Origin: Clitopilus passeckerianus
Lineage: Eukaryota; Basidiomycota; Agaricomycetes; Agaricales; Entolomataceae
Direction: 5' to 3'
NCBI GenBank assembly: GCA_944990035.1
Contig: CALYLX010000004.1
Location: 41,086 to 105,085, forward strand
Length of the DNA: 64,000 nt
Of the stretch, positions 62,574 to 64,000 are shown in pieces; position 1 is the first letter of the stretch, and each line of letters opens with the position of its first letter. Under the pieces are notes generated by a model. That model saw nothing but the letters and a program-made list of their open reading frames with translations, ran no database searches and was not told the origin of the DNA. A program made the position numbers and the translations under genes.

Positions 62574-64000
62574 TTAAACGGGCTCGCTAATGCTGGTGCT
62601 GAGCGAGGTCGGAGATCCAAGGTTCGGGGTTCCATCCGAATTCCAGTTGACCCTAGAAAAGCCGTTTCGAATTCAAGAAATTAGCTGAAGTATGGTGCAA
62701 ACACTTACGGCTGGACAGCAGTGTATCTACTTCCATCGCAGTTTCCTGGAGAGTTCGTGTTGGCGTGGTATACGTTCCAGATTTGATTACCAGAGGGGCT
62801 TTGGAAGAAACCGTTGTGGCCAGGCTAAGGTCGAGTGGTCAGCGGGTCCAGGGGAAAAGATTTTAGGTCATGATATGCGTACTTGATATTGCCTGCAATC
62901 AAGCCAATTATTAGGGCGTGTAATAAAACGAAATGATTAGAAAACACAAACCCGTTTCCAGATACAAAGATCGGCTGAGAGTACTTGGTCCAGGAACTTG
63001 CGCTGAGAGGATTAGATCCAGTCAGTTCAAGCCTTCCAAGTTTGTAGCCAGTTCCAGCACAGCCAGAAGCAGAGTATACGATCCATGTGCGACCGCCGTG
63101 GTACAAAGCAGCTGAGATCAGTGATTAGAAGGATACGAAAGGGGAGACAAAGTTGTTGTTTACCAGGTCCTTCGTTGACATTCGAACCAACCTTCTCCCA
63201 GTCATAGGTGGGCGTTGAGATCTTGACGGCATTACCAACCGCAGTGGGACTCGTCATTTGACTTATCACAACCTAGTCAGCCCATACAACCTTCAGAAAA
63301 TTTGAATCGATAACTTACGCAATGAAGAGGCATTGATCTTTCAGATAGAACTATTGTTAGACACCATACGTACTCGTTGATTTTGTAAAAATACTTACTA
63401 GCGCCATCCCAGCTAGAATAAACAAGGTACCGAGTCGTTCCAAGAACCAAGATGGTAGCATCAATGGACCAGACGTCACGGTTGGGGATCGCAATGCGTC
63501 CTGGTATAAAGCCAAGCATGAGCACCTCTTTCAATCTTTGAAATCTAAGAACTAACCAGCATAGCTCCAGGATGAATCCCAGATTATGTTGGAAGATCCC
63601 TTGAGGACGTTGATACCTTGATTGTCGAGGGTTCCAGTAGTACCGGCAGAGTAGTAACTGGGAGGCGGCCCAGTTAAGCCAGTGGATGACCGGGGGAAAT
63701 ATTCCAACTACTTACATGTACCAAGAGTTGGTTGACGATTGCCAATGAATTTCGGGTGCCCCTTCAATTTGCGAGTGTGTGAGTACCTCTAATCTAAGAG
63801 GAGAGAAAAACAAGACCCAACGTACACACATTGCAGCATCGAGACGCCGTGCTGTCCGTCCAGATAACTTTTGGTGTAGCAGTTTTGAGGCCGTTGATGG
63901 TGGTAGCCCTCGTAATTTGAATATTGGACCAGGTAGTGGAGGTCAGGTCTGGTCGTATCTCGGTACAGTAAATTGACTCCCAAGGTATTTCAATTCACTC
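62574..64000 (-). CDS. GH43 glycoside hydrolase, outer tandem copy (5' end outside window)
   Basis: Paralogue of the inner copy and apparently intact in the part visible. In order: WSNIQITRATTINGL, IWTDSTASRCCNV, WSIDATILVLG (catalytic Asp), YLVYSSWDGA, QCLFIAQMTSPTAVGNAV, NVNEGP (acid Glu), YKLGRLELTGSNPL, PGHNGFF, and NSDGTPNLGSPTSLSTSISEPV across the last intron to the stop 62574-62576. Two tiny exons are required: 19 nt at 63319-63337 (...NQCLFIA) and 10 nt at 62883-62892 (QYQ joining to PGHNGFF). Both have GT/AG flanks and keep phase. The signal peptide and first catalytic Asp lie beyond position 64000. Similarity to the inner copy shows a tandem duplication. Confidence 0.82.

Overview
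The window looks like nuclear DNA of an agaricomycete (mushroom-forming basidiomycete). Nearly every gene is split by GT-AG introns of about 46-67 nt, often with CTAAC/CTGAC-like branch sites. The gene content fits too: a DUF6534 seven-helix membrane protein, a DOPA 4,5-dioxygenase, UstYa-type (DUF3328) proteins, a basidiomycete-type P450 and a Helitron. No sequence feature fixes the species. Exon models were assembled by hand from conserved motifs, reading phase and splice consensus, so single exon edges may be off by a few bases.

Left part (1-16.2 kb): on the minus strand lie a dynactin p24-like gene (269-1279) and serine hydroxymethyltransferase (1662-3561). A decayed Helitron (about 4430-7209) follows, cut by LTR-like DNA (about 7210-7695). 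Then come a minus-strand cytochrome P450 (7943-9802), 3.4 kb of gene-poor sequence, and a CCC2-type copper ATPase (13191-16223).

Middle accessory part (16.5-30.5 kb): two tandem copies of a tiny secreted-protein gene, one dead. A UstYa-like gene, an O-acetylhomoserine sulfhydrylase, a second UstYa-like gene, a one-helix membrane protein of unknown function, a DUF6534 protein and a zinc-finger protein follow. After these is a 1.8 kb gene-poor stretch holding a diverged direct repeat. The secreted peptides next to two UstYa-like genes are the best candidate for something undescribed, possibly a ribosomally made, post-translationally modified peptide locus. This is an inference from neighbourhood only.

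Right part (30.5-57.5 kb) is a dense housekeeping block: MVP1-type sorting nexin, PMT4 mannosyltransferase, a RING+PH+VWA protein (all minus), DOPA 4,5-dioxygenase (+), an intron-bearing tRNA-His (-), a cystathionine beta-synthase without regulatory CBS domains (+), a complete TEL1/ATM kinase of about 9.7 kb (+), and a STE20/PAK kinase (-). With SHMT and MET17, the CBS gene gives three enzymes of one-carbon and sulfur amino-acid metabolism, but they are scattered and do not form a cluster.

Right end (57.5-64 kb): a possible orphan small gene and two tandem GH43 glycoside hydrolase genes on the minus strand. The inner copy carries apparent frame lesions; the outer copy is cut by the window end and uses tiny exons of 10 and 19 nt.
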